From: Acidimicrobiaceae bacterium
Lineage (GTDB): Bacteria > Actinomycetota > Acidimicrobiia > Acidimicrobiales > UBA8190
Assembly: GCA_003151475.1 (NCBI GenBank)
Contig: PLXQ01000076.1
Span: 41,729-105,728, forward strand
Length of the DNA: 64,000 nucleotides
Reading direction: 5' to 3'
Shown here one piece after another: positions 17,612-26,187 of the stretch (positions are counted from its first letter, which is position 1; the number at the start of each line of letters is the position of its first letter). The notes under the pieces were generated by a model. It was not told the DNA's origin and did no database searches. It worked only from the letters and a program-made list of their open reading frames with translations. The position numbers were made by a program, and so were the translations under genes.

Positions 17612-18009
17612 CAGTGTTTGCGCCTCCCACTGGCGTTCAGTGCCGCCAGATAGTCGTTGTAGGACGCCAGCTCCGCATCCTCTTCGGCTTCTTTCGCCTG
17701 GCCACCGGGCCTTTTGCCAGCGGTCCGGCCGGCGTCGCTTAGGGGCTCGCCCGGGGCGGTCAGATCTGCGTCGGAGGCCTCCCGGTCAGTCACCGTCGCT
17801 GCGGAGGCCTGGTCGTGGGTCAACTTCCACCACATGAACACGGCGTAACCGGCGAAGATCGGCCACTCAAAGACATAAGCCCAGCTCAGGGTGTTTCCTG
17901 ACAGCGCCCGCGTGACCTGCCACCAGCCCAGGGCCAGGCAGCCGGGGACCACCACCAGCGCCGTCAGGTGGGTGAAGGCGTTGCGCTGTGACGATCGCCT
18001 GCTGTGCAC
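17608..18009 (-). CDS. Small two-helix membrane protein
   Basis: 133 residues. Two hydrophobic helices (THLTALVVVPGCLALGWWQV and WAYVFEWPIFAGYAVFMWW) are followed by a charged cytoplasmic tail ending ELASYNDYLAALN. This layout recurs in actinobacteria as a conserved hypothetical integral membrane protein; no function is known. It precedes and is coupled to the DUF45 gene by a 4-bp overlap. Confidence 0.62.
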   Translation of the reverse strand: MHSRRSSQRNAFTHLTALVVVPGCLALGWWQVTRALSGNTLSWAYVFEWPIFAGYAVFMWWKLTHDQASAATVTDREASDADLTAPGEPLSDAGRTAGKRPGGQAKEAEEDAELASYNDYLAALNASGRRKHW

Positions 18010-18236
18010 CGACCCAACGCTACCGACCGCTGCCTGGGCCGCGGTAGCGGCGGCCGACCACTCCGGATCTGGACATGGCAGACCATGACCTTCAGACTTG
18101 GCCGCGACCGGCCGGGCTCCCTCGGTGACCGGGGATGATGTCTCTGGCCGTGACGGGCGATGATGTCGGTCGATCGAAGACGCCGGACCCGGACCGGGTA
18201 TGACGAAATGGGGTCACACACCATGGCGGGACGACA

Positions 18237-19844
18237 ATGACGGATAACTCTTCATCTCCGGTGGGTACGACTCCGTCTCCTGTGGGTACGACCACCGGTA
18301 TGGACCGCCGCTGGTGGACTTTGATCGCCGTCTGCGGTGCCACTTTCATGCTCCTGGTGGACGTCACCATCGTCCAGGTGGCACTGCCCACCATGCAGCG
18401 AGAGCTCGACGCCAGCTTCGCCCAACTGGAGTGGGTCATCTCCGCCTACGCCCTCAGTTTGGCGGCCCTGCTCCTCACTCAGGGCACCCTGGCCGACCGT
18501 TTTGGCCGCAAACGCATCTTCGTGGCTGGCCTGACCATCTTCACCCTGGCCTCGTTGACCTGCGGCCTGGCCAACAGCGCCATCTTCCTCATCGTCGGAC
18601 GCGCCGTCCAGGGCGTCGGCGGCGCGGCGATGTTCGCCACCTCTCTCGCCCTCATCGGCCAGGACTTCCGGGGCAAGGACCGGGGGACCGCCATCGCCGC
18701 CTGGGGCGCCACCGTCGGCGGCGCCGTCGCCGTCGGGCCCCTCGCCGGTGGCGCGCTCACGAGCGGTCTCGGCTGGCGCTGGATCTTCTTCGTAAACGTT
18801 CCCATCGGCATCGCCACCCTGGTTGTCTCGCTGAAGCGGATGGTCAATGTCAGCGATCCCGACACCAAGCGCCTCGATGTCGCCGGTCTCCTGACGTTCT
18901 CGGGTGCTCTCTTTCTCCTCATCCTGGGCCTCACCCGGGGCAACGACGACGGCTGGTCGAGCGCTTTCATCCTCACCCTCTTCTGCTCATCCGCGGTGCT
19001 CTTCGCCGCCTTCGTCTTTGCCGAGTTCCATCAGGATCGACCCATGTTCGATCTGTCGCTCTTCCGCAACCCGGCCTTCACCGGTGTCTCACTGGCCACC
19101 TTCGCCATCGGTGCCGGCATGTTCGCCATGCTCACCTATCTCACGCTCTACCTACAGGATCTTCTCGGTCTCTCTCCTCTCCAGGGAGGGCTCCGTATCC
19201 TGCCCTTGACGGTGCTCACCTTCGTCGTGCCCCTGGTCACCCGAAATCTCGGTGAACGCACCCCTCCGGGGACGGCTCTCGGGGTCGGTCTCGCGCTATC
19301 GGCGGTGGGCCTCGCTCTCATGCACGGGGTGGCGGCCTCCTCGTCGTGGACGACGCTTCTCCCCGGCCTGATCCTCGGCGGCCTCGGTATCGGCATCGCC
19401 AACCCCGCCATCGCCAAGATCGCCCTGGGCGTCGTCAGCCCCGAGCGCAGCGGCATGGCGTCGGGTATCAGCAACACCTTCCGCATCGGCGGTCTGGCCA
19501 CCGGGGTGGCCGGTCTCGGTGCTCTGTTCCAGGGGCGCATCTCGGCCTCGCTCACCTCCGCCCTCGGTCATCCGGCAGGGACATTGGCCACCGTGGTGGC
19601 GGCCGAAGGGACCCGAGGCGCCGACGCGCCGATGCTGGCCCGGGCCCACATGACCCGCGTCGCCGGCAATGCCTTCAGCCTCGGCATCAACGATCTCCTC
19701 GTCACCGGCGCCGCCGTCGTCTTCATCGGTGCGCTCTTCGCCGTCCTCGTCCGCCGCAAGGACTTCCCCCAGCCGCCGTCGCCCCCTGCCGCCGCCCCGG
19801 TTCCCGACACCGAACCCGAGATGCTGGCCGAGGCGGCGCCCTGA
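18237..19844 (+). CDS. MFS transporter, DHA2 (EmrB/QacA) family
   Basis: 535 residues with about 14 membrane segments. The first helix ends in the DHA2 pattern LVDVTIVQVALPTMQREL; the intracellular loop reads LADRFGRKRIF (MFS motif A), and motif C-like GPLAGGALTSGLGWRWIFFVNVP follows. It should export lipophilic compounds with proton antiport. The ATG at 18237 gives a 20-residue Ser/Thr/Pro tail before the first helix; the ATG at 18301 is an alternative. A second DHA2 protein lies at 45924. Confidence 0.85.
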   Translation: MTDNSSSPVGTTPSPVGTTTGMDRRWWTLIAVCGATFMLLVDVTIVQVALPTMQRELDASFAQLEWVISAYALSLAALLLTQGTLADRFGRKRIFVAGLTIFTLASLTCGLANSAIFLIVGRAVQGVGGAAMFATSLALIGQDFRGKDRGTAIAAWGATVGGAVAVGPLAGGALTSGLGWRWIFFVNVPIGIATLVVSLKRMVNVSDPDTKRLDVAGLLTFSGALFLLILGLTRGNDDGWSSAFILTLFCSSAVLFAAFVFAEFHQDRPMFDLSLFRNPAFTGVSLATFAIGAGMFAMLTYLTLYLQDLLGLSPLQGGLRILPLTVLTFVVPLVTRNLGERTPPGTALGVGLALSAVGLALMHGVAASSSWTTLLPGLILGGLGIGIANPAIAKIALGVVSPERSGMASGISNTFRIGGLATGVAGLGALFQGRISASLTSALGHPAGTLATVVAAEGTRGADAPMLARAHMTRVAGNAFSLGINDLLVTGAAVVFIGALFAVLVRRKDFPQPPSPPAAAPVPDTEPEMLAEAAP

Positions 19845-20018
19845 TCTTCCGACATCGGTGGCCGGCCGTGCCGACGACGCGGCCGTCTCATCTTGGGTGT
19901 CCCCGAGGGAGCGGCCGTCGCTGAACCGTCGCCGTGTCTCAAGCGCGGCAGTCCCGCATGACCCGGCCGTCGTCGTCGTCGTCGTCGTCGCCGTCGACCT
20001 CGCGGTACGGTGCCTGCC

Positions 20019-20795
20019 ATGGCCAACGAAGAGGTGACCTGGGGACTGGTAGAGCCGGAAATTCTGACCCGCATCGTCGTCGTCTCACCGCACTTCGACG
20101 ACGCCCTCCTCGGTACCGCCCATCTCCTCACCACCTATCCCGGTAGCACCGTGATCACCGTCCTCGGTGGCCCGCCTCCGGCCTATCCGGCGGAAGCGAC
20201 GGACTGGGATGCGTGCGGTGGCTTCGTCGCCGGCGATGATGTGGTGACGGCCCGACGCGAGGAGGACAGAGCGGCCATGGCCTTCGTCGGGGCCACCCCG
20301 GTCTGGCTCGAGTTCGCCGATCACCAGTACCTGCCGAAGGACCAGTGGCCGCAACCAACCGACGTGGCGCCCGCACTCGGCGACGCCATCGCCGACGCCC
20401 GGGCCACGGCGGTCTTCCTGCCAATGGGACTGGCCAATCCTGATCACGTGCTCACCCACGACGCCGGTCTGATCGTGCGATCGACGGGGAACGAATCGGC
20501 CGACAGCCCGGCGTGGTTCTGCTACGAAGACCACGGCTACAAGCACATCCCCGGCATCCTGGCCTGGCGCGTGACGAAGTTGTTCAAAGCAAACATCTGG
20601 CCCACTCCGGCGGTGGTACCCATCGAACCCGACATGGATCGCAAGCGGGCCGCCATCTCTCTCTACAAGAGCCAGGTGGCGCCACTCGAGCGCGACCACG
20701 TTCTCTCCGAACGCCTGGCCGCCAATGTGCCCGAGCAGTACTGGCGCATCGACCCGCCGCCGACCGGCTGGGAGCTCTTGACGGACTTGGTGTAG
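20019..20795 (+). CDS. PIG-L / LmbE family deacetylase
   Basis: 258 residues from the ATG at 20019 (a GTG at 20010 is the alternative). The metal-site motif VVSPHFDDALLG (H-x-D-D) sits near the N-terminus and a late HVLTHDAG offers the third ligand region. Members remove acetyl groups from GlcNAc-type substrates such as mycothiol precursors. It is not MshB-like enough to assign that role. The stop codon lies inside a perfect hairpin (20790-20816). Confidence 0.78.
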   Translation: MANEEVTWGLVEPEILTRIVVVSPHFDDALLGTAHLLTTYPGSTVITVLGGPPPAYPAEATDWDACGGFVAGDDVVTARREEDRAAMAFVGATPVWLEFADHQYLPKDQWPQPTDVAPALGDAIADARATAVFLPMGLANPDHVLTHDAGLIVRSTGNESADSPAWFCYEDHGYKHIPGILAWRVTKLFKANIWPTPAVVPIEPDMDRKRAAISLYKSQVAPLERDHVLSERLAANVPEQYWRIDPPPTGWELLTDLV

Positions 20796-20816
20796 TGCCC
20801 TGACGGGGCACTACAC
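20790..20816. terminator. Hairpin terminator between convergent genes
   Basis: An 11-bp perfect stem (GTGTAGTGCCC and its complement) closes a 5-base loop. The left arm contains the TAG stop of the PIG-L gene. No U-run follows, which is common for actinobacterial terminators. It can work for both the PIG-L gene and the opposing DUF4190-like gene. Confidence 0.65.
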
Positions 20817-20879
20817 AGAGGCACCGCCCGTCGACTGAGTCTCAGGACGCCGGCGATTCCTCGCCGACCAGGCGCTGGG

Positions 20880-21437
20880 CTAATTGTTGGAGGACACCCC
20901 GGCGACGACCAGAAACAAGATGATCAAGGCGATGAGCGAAAAACCCACGATGACACCGGCAAGGGCGAGGCCGTGTCCTCCCTGTGCCCCACCCGACTTC
21001 TTGATCTGGCTCAGGGCCACGAACCCCAAGACGATTCCGACGACGCTGGTGATGCCGAAGAAGATTCCCGCCACCGAGCAAACGAGCGACGCCACGGCTA
21101 GCCCGTTGGTCTGCCGTGCGGGACTGACGGCGCCATAAGCGGGGTAGCCGGGCCCCCACTGCGGGTAGGCCGTGGGCGCCGTTGCATACCCTGGCGGCCC
21201 CGCTTGTCCGGGGGGCGCCCCCGCTCCCGGTGCGGCGGGATAGCCGGGTGGAGCTGAGTAACCGGGCGGAGTCGTGTAACCGCTCGGAGTCGTGTAACCG
21301 GGATGTGGGGGATAGCCGGGCGTGACCTGGTACGCGGCGGGCGGCGGGGGAGCCTGCTGCGAAGGATGGGACTCAGGCGGGTACCACTTTCCGTCCGTGG
21401 CCTGCCACCACCCTGGCCCCTCTTGCGCGTCGCTCAT
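20880..21437 (-). CDS. DUF4190-like membrane protein with Pro/Gly/Tyr-rich N-terminus
   Basis: From the ATG at 21437 (AGGGAGA ribosome-binding site) the product has 185 residues. The start GPGWWQATDGKWYPPESHP is the actinobacterial DUF2510-type motif. A tract of GY-x-x-PPGY repeats follows (about residues 30-90), then two helices (GLAVASLVCSVAGIFFGITSVVGIVLGFVAL and LALAGVIVGFSLIALIILFLVV) as in DUF4190. Such proteins are small integral membrane proteins of unknown role. Confidence 0.72.
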   Translation of the reverse strand: MSDAQEGPGWWQATDGKWYPPESHPSQQAPPPPAAYQVTPGYPPHPGYTTPSGYTTPPGYSAPPGYPAAPGAGAPPGQAGPPGYATAPTAYPQWGPGYPAYGAVSPARQTNGLAVASLVCSVAGIFFGITSVVGIVLGFVALSQIKKSGGAQGGHGLALAGVIVGFSLIALIILFLVVAGVSSNN

Positions 21438-21600
21438 GATTCTCCCTGCCTCGCCGTCTCCCTGCACTCCAGTATCCACCGATCAGAGCTCTCATCTTCG
21501 CCGCCGACCGACGGTGCAGCGTGGCCGGAGCGACGAGAGAGCGATGGCGACGGTGGTCGGCGCTGCTCGAGCGTTCACGGAAGCGTCTTAGGATCGCTCC

Positions 21601-22164
21601 ATGAACGCCGCCCACATGGAGTTCTGTGCCAGCCCCGAATGGCGCCGGATCGTCGAGGAGTCGATCCTCCCCCAAGCGCTCAGAGGCACGGAGCTCGGGT
21701 CTGATGTCATCGAGATCGGGCCCGGCCCCGGATTCACGACCGATGTCCTGCGCACTCTGACGGCGCACCTCACGGCCGTCGAGCTGGATGCCGGGCTGGC
21801 CGAGTCTTTGGCGGCGAGGCTCTCAGGTTCCAATGTGGAAGTAATGGTCGGCGATGCCACCTCTCTCGACCTTCCCGCCGGTCGATTCACCGCGGCGGCA
21901 TCGTTCCACATGCTCCACCACGTCCCCACGGCTGAAGCACAGGACCGCGCCTTTTCAGAATTGGGCCGAGTCCTCATGCCTGGGGGCCGGCTGGTGGCTG
22001 CCGATGGCGTCTACAGCGAAGGATTCTTGGCCTTCCACCAAGATGACATCTACAACCCCATCGACCCCGATCGACTCGAGGTTCGTCTGACGGAGGCCGG
22101 GTTCACGTCCGTCGACATCCGGCTCCACGAACTCGGTTGGACATGCTCAGCTCTCGCCTCCTAG
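21601..22164 (+). CDS. Class I SAM-dependent methyltransferase
   Basis: 187 residues. SAM motif I is VIEIGPGPGFTTDVL, motif II is LTAVELDAGL, and a FHMLHHVP segment marks motif IV. The substrate is unknown. A close relative with the same start (EW-x-x-x-VEE-x-ILP), motif I and gene length lies at 39246-39845 but carries an internal stop codon, so this is probably the surviving paralogue. Confidence 0.8.
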   Translation: MNAAHMEFCASPEWRRIVEESILPQALRGTELGSDVIEIGPGPGFTTDVLRTLTAHLTAVELDAGLAESLAARLSGSNVEVMVGDATSLDLPAGRFTAAASFHMLHHVPTAEAQDRAFSELGRVLMPGGRLVAADGVYSEGFLAFHQDDIYNPIDPDRLEVRLTEAGFTSVDIRLHELGWTCSALAS

Positions 22165-22250
22165 CCGTCGGTGCCCAAAGCGTGGGAGTCTGAGTCTTCT
22201 GCGCCGCCTCGGCATCTCGCGCCGTGGCTCGAGGAAGCGAGGAATCCGAC

Positions 22251-22991
22251 ATGAGTCTTCCGAGAGTGGTCTCTCAAGACGAGTGGCTGCTCGCCCGTAA
22301 GGAGCTGTTGGCGGCCGAGAAGCAGATGACCCGGGCCCGTGACGCGCTGAACACGAGACGGCGGGAGCTTCCCATGGTCAAGATCGAAAAGGACTATGCC
22401 TTTGACGGTCCCGACGGCAAGACTGGCCTGGCCGAGCTCTTCGAAGGCCGCGACCAGCTCATCGTCCAGCATTTCATGTTCGATCCGGATTGGTCCGAAG
22501 GCTGTCCGAGCTGCACGGCGGCGGCCGATGAGACGTCAGCGGGGCTCTTGAACCATCTCCACGCCCGAGATACGTCCTTCGTGGTGGTCTCCCGTGCTCC
22601 CCTGAACAAGATCGAGCGGTACAAAGAGGCCAAGGGTTGGATCTTTCCTTGGTACTCGTCGTTGGCTAGCGATTTCAATTACGACTTCAACGTAACCATC
22701 GACGCATCGGTGGCCCCTGTGATGTGGAACTACCGGACGCTCGACGAGCTCGAGAAGGTCGACATGGGTTGGCTCGGAGAGGGATCGTCCGAGCAACCCG
22801 GCTACAGCATGTTCCTCCGTGATGGTGATGTCATCTTCCATACCTACTCGGTGTACGCGCGTGGCACTGAGATGCTGGGCGGCTCCTATTACTTCCTCGA
22901 TCTGACCGCCCTCGGCCGCCAGGAGGAGTGGGAGGAACCAAAGGGACGCTCGGCCAAAGCTCGCTCGAACATCCCCGACTTCTCGGCCTGA
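22251..22991 (+). CDS. DUF899 family thioredoxin-like protein
   Basis: 246 residues from the ATG at 22251. The N-terminal helix (VSQDEWLLARKELLAAEKQMTRARD) followed by DGPDGKTGLAELFEGRDQLIVQHFMF and a SEGCPSCTAAADE segment is diagnostic of DUF899, a thioredoxin-fold family related to AhpC/TSA. The C-x2-C is retained, so a thiol role is possible; the physiological substrate is unknown. It is monocistronic. Confidence 0.82.
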   Translation: MSLPRVVSQDEWLLARKELLAAEKQMTRARDALNTRRRELPMVKIEKDYAFDGPDGKTGLAELFEGRDQLIVQHFMFDPDWSEGCPSCTAAADETSAGLLNHLHARDTSFVVVSRAPLNKIERYKEAKGWIFPWYSSLASDFNYDFNVTIDASVAPVMWNYRTLDELEKVDMGWLGEGSSEQPGYSMFLRDGDVIFHTYSVYARGTEMLGGSYYFLDLTALGRQEEWEEPKGRSAKARSNIPDFSA

Positions 22992-23264
22992 TCCGCCCTC
23001 GGACGGCGGGCCGACCGAAAGCTCGGCCAGGAGAGCTCGGACCCTGGGATCGATCGTCGAAGATGCGTTTCGCCACAGAGCCCCGTCGTCCGTCGGTGTC
23101 TGTCTCGCCGCTCGTCCCGGTCAACCGAGAACGCCTGGCTGAGCTTCGGGTCGCCCTTCGAGGCATCGGCTAGTCCGGTCGGTCCCGACCGATGATACGG
23201 CGTGCTGCCTGCTTTGGCGGGGCTCTCCATCGGGCCGTGCGTTGCATCCGCGGTAGAAATAGGA

Positions 23265-23993
23265 GTGCCCGCACCGCAACCCACCATCTTTGCAACGAGT
23301 ATCGGCTTCCAACCCGACGGCGCCGATCAATGGAACTTCCGGCCAGGTCCTGCCTACGCACTGGCCGCGCAACTGGCGCGAGCAGGAAACCATCCGAGAC
23401 TGTGCATCATCGCCACCGCCGTAGGAGACAACCCGGCGTGGATCTCGACCATGCATCATGCATTTTCGAAACTCGACATGGTCGTCTCTCACCTGGACCT
23501 CTTCCCCATGCCCAACTTCGATGACATCGAGGACCACCTGTCGAGGCAGGACGTCATCTGGGTAAGCGGGGGGAGCACCGCAAACCTGCTCGCCCTCTGG
23601 CGGCTTCACGGGCTCGACACGATCCTGCATTCAGTGTGGCAGGCCGGGGTCGTCTTGATGGGCGTGTCGGCCGGCTCGATCTGCTGGCACATCGGGGGAA
23701 CCACCGACTCATTCGGACTGCCCCTACAACCAGTGACCGACTGCCTCGGGTTCCTCCCTTTCAGCAACAGTCCGCACCATGACGCCGAGCCCGGACGACG
23801 GCCTCTCATCCACCAGCTGGTGGCCTCAGGAACGCTGCCCGATGGATATGCCACCGACAACGGCGCCGGGCTCATCTATCACGGGTCCGAATTGTACGAG
23901 GCCATCACGGAGAAGCCGGGTGCCCTGGCCTATGAGATTTGCCGAGAAGGCGACACCGCCCGCGAGACGCCTCTTCCCACCCGGATTCTCTGA
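23265..23993 (+). CDS. Peptidase E-like (S51) / class I glutamine amidotransferase-fold protein
   Basis: 242 residues from the GTG at 23265; the upstream GTG at 23202 would add 21 residues of poor fit. Landmarks are PTIFATSIGF at the N-terminus, a VSGGSTANLLALWR segment and the nucleophile elbow MGVSAGSICW (Ser in GxSAGS). Peptidase E cleaves Asp-X dipeptides; more distant S51 relatives are cyanophycinase-like. Confidence 0.78.
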   Translation: MPAPQPTIFATSIGFQPDGADQWNFRPGPAYALAAQLARAGNHPRLCIIATAVGDNPAWISTMHHAFSKLDMVVSHLDLFPMPNFDDIEDHLSRQDVIWVSGGSTANLLALWRLHGLDTILHSVWQAGVVLMGVSAGSICWHIGGTTDSFGLPLQPVTDCLGFLPFSNSPHHDAEPGRRPLIHQLVASGTLPDGYATDNGAGLIYHGSELYEAITEKPGALAYEICREGDTARETPLPTRIL

Positions 23994-24011
23994 GCCGGAG
24001 TCGCCGCTCAC

Positions 24012-24497
24012 TCAGCCTGGCGTCGCCACACCGCCCGGTGCCACCGTCCGAGCGAGGATACCGAGCGTGGCCCGGAGAGCTCCTTCGGAGATCACGGGAA
24101 ATATCCCCGCCTTCTGCCAGTCCGGGTGGATCGACGACCAGTCGTAATACGACGTGACCAGTGTGCCGTCCTCCACCGGTTCGAGCGTGTAGCCGTAGAT
24201 GTGGCCGATCTGGGGACGCAACTGGCCGAGGATCGTCCAGGCGATCTCGCGGTCAGGAACGTAGGTCGTGATCGTCACCGTCACGTCATAGCGACCCATG
24301 GGATAGTCATTCAGCGATTCTCGGTCCATGTGTACGACAAAGCTGTCGCCCACGGCCGTGACGGGCTCGCCGGTGGACTGCATGAGCATCCCCGAGCTGT
24401 CGATCGCCACATGAACTTTCGGGTCGGACAGCAACCGGAAGATCGTGGCCGGGTCAGCGGCGATCGTCCTCTGGACCTCCAAACGCTCGTTCGTCAT
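24012..24497 (-). CDS. SRPBCC (START-like) family protein
   Basis: 161 residues. The N-terminus VQRTIAADPATIFRLLSDPKVHVAID is the common polyketide-cyclase/SRPBCC start, followed by the beta-sheet stretch (YDVTVTITTYVPDREIAWTI) and a C-terminal helix. These proteins bind hydrophobic ligands. No catalytic residue can be assigned. It sits between convergent peptidase E and the leftward phosphoesterase gene. Confidence 0.7.
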   Translation of the reverse strand: MTNERLEVQRTIAADPATIFRLLSDPKVHVAIDSSGMLMQSTGEPVTAVGDSFVVHMDRESLNDYPMGRYDVTVTITTYVPDREIAWTILGQLRPQIGHIYGYTLEPVEDGTLVTSYYDWSSIHPDWQKAGIFPVISEGALRATLGILARTVAPGGVATPG

Positions 24498-24589
24498 CTC
24501 CGAATCTTGCCACGCAGCGAGCGACCGGCGACAACGTGGGCCGACAAGAGCGGACAGGTCTTATCCATTCGGCTCGCACCGGCTACCGG

Positions 24590-26146
24590 CTAGCCGAGCC
24601 GGGAGAAGAGCCGCCCGGCGATCCGGTTGACCAGGTCGAGGGCCAAAGCCGGTGAGATCTCCGAATCAGCGTCCGCCGGCGCCTGGGGCACCGTCATCCC
24701 GGTCTGTTTCGCATGCTGGAGCAGACCATGGCAGAGATGCCTGCCCAACGCGCTGAAGGCCTCGCCCGCCGCTACCCGGGCCATCTGAAATTCGGGACAA
24801 GGCAGTGGCGTGATCTGGGGCCAGGTGTCGGGATGGCGGGGCGTGTCCAGGCTGAGTACGTGGTCAAAAGTCCGGGCGACGGCGTCACGGCCGGTCAGAG
24901 GTTGACCGAGGTCCCACACCTGGCGAAGGGTGGCGATCATCGAGGTGTGTCGATACTCGGCATTGAAGACGACACCCTCTTGCACCCAGGGCGAAACGAT
25001 GATGGCGGGAACCCGGTAGCCGGAACGGTCGAACTGAAAACCGAACTGACCGAGGGGAGCCGAAGGATCAGGAGGAGCCACGGGCCCCGGTGCCACGTGG
25101 TCGTAGGTGCCACCGGGTTCGTCCCAGCCGATGAAAAAGGTCGTGTTGAAGGCATTTGAACCGGTGCTCGAGCGAGCCGACCTGACGGCCTCGTATATCC
25201 GCGACAGGAACGCCTCTCCAGCCAGGATTGACGAGGGCGGATCTATCGGGACCTCGATACCGGGAAGCAAAGCCCGGGCGAAGGCGGGGTGGTAGTCACC
25301 GTGGCCGGCCAGCAGGTTGGGCTCGATGAGAGAGAAAGCCGGAAGAGTGCCGTTCGATGTGTCGCGCTCGAATTCGGCAAATGGCACGAAGTGGGTGTCG
25401 AACCGCTCTCTGAGACGCGCCATGTGGACCATTCCGGTAAAGGACACCGAGTCGGGTTCGAGCACATAGACCTTCCAGGTCTTCCCATGCTGCTCGAGCC
25501 GGTCAAAGATCGTCTCGGCATGGTTGTGGTGCAAAAAGTTCCGCATGGGACGGTTCACTACGAATCCCGATGACGTCGCTGCCGTCCAGAAGGCACGGTT
25601 GGCGAGGGTCTGTGACGGAACTTCGCTGAACCAGTGGTCGAACACGCCGAACCCTCGAGCGATCCCACTGAGGACCGGAATCTGCTCGGGCGTGTATCCC
25701 GTCATGATCTCCTTGTACTCGTCGTAGGTCGGCTGTCGGCCCAGTTCGACGGTCAGGAAGCTGATGTAGTCGGTGACGAATCCGTCCATGGTGGGTCGTT
25801 GCCCCGGGGACGGTGCGTTGAACGGTGCCACCATGTCGCCGGCATCTCTGAAGCGGTTCGCCTCGTTCAGAATGTTGTACAGCTGGGTGTTCGTATGTTG
25901 ATACTCCTCACCCGGATCGGGGTTCGGAGAGTCCATATCGGTGGCCACCGTGTACGGAACGACCTTGCGCTCGGCGCCATGTTCTGCCCAGTCGGGGATC
26001 GGGTTGGACAAGTCCCTGGCCAACACGCCCTCGAATGAAGGGACCTCGCCGGGCTGATAGAGCCGGCCCAGCAAATTGTCGAACGACCGATTCTCGAAGA
26101 GGACCAGTACCACGTGGTCCATCGCATTGGCACGGGAATAAGGCAT
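24590..26146 (-). CDS. Phosphoesterase / phospholipase C-like (AcpA type) enzyme
   Basis: 518 residues. The start MDHVVLVLFENRSFDNLLG holds the metal-binding E-N-R-S-F-D-x-x-LG motif of the alkaline-phosphatase-superfamily phosphoesterases (bacterial PLC, AcpA). Later FDHWFSEVPSQTLANRAFW and FIGWDEPGGTYDHV carry further metal ligands (Asp, His). Secreted relatives have a Tat signal; none is visible here, so it may be cytoplasmic or the start may be wrong. Substrate could be a phosphodiester or monoester. Confidence 0.78.
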   Translation of the reverse strand: MPYSRANAMDHVVLVLFENRSFDNLLGRLYQPGEVPSFEGVLARDLSNPIPDWAEHGAERKVVPYTVATDMDSPNPDPGEEYQHTNTQLYNILNEANRFRDAGDMVAPFNAPSPGQRPTMDGFVTDYISFLTVELGRQPTYDEYKEIMTGYTPEQIPVLSGIARGFGVFDHWFSEVPSQTLANRAFWTAATSSGFVVNRPMRNFLHHNHAETIFDRLEQHGKTWKVYVLEPDSVSFTGMVHMARLRERFDTHFVPFAEFERDTSNGTLPAFSLIEPNLLAGHGDYHPAFARALLPGIEVPIDPPSSILAGEAFLSRIYEAVRSARSSTGSNAFNTTFFIGWDEPGGTYDHVAPGPVAPPDPSAPLGQFGFQFDRSGYRVPAIIVSPWVQEGVVFNAEYRHTSMIATLRQVWDLGQPLTGRDAVARTFDHVLSLDTPRHPDTWPQITPLPCPEFQMARVAAGEAFSALGRHLCHGLLQHAKQTGMTVPQAPADADSEISPALALDLVNRIAGRLFSRLG

Positions 26147-26187
26147 CGGGGCTGGCTCGTCGATCCGCGGAGAGGCTCGCCGAGCGT

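Noticed and set aside
19967..19990. Run of GTC/CGT triplets before the PIG-L gene
   Set aside because: A short, imperfect triplet run in high-GC DNA; too short to treat as a phase-variable tract.
21240..21310. Short direct repeats (GTCGTGTAACCG) considered as a CRISPR-like or regulatory array
   Set aside because: They encode the GY-x-x-P repeats of the DUF4190-like protein and lie inside its reading frame.
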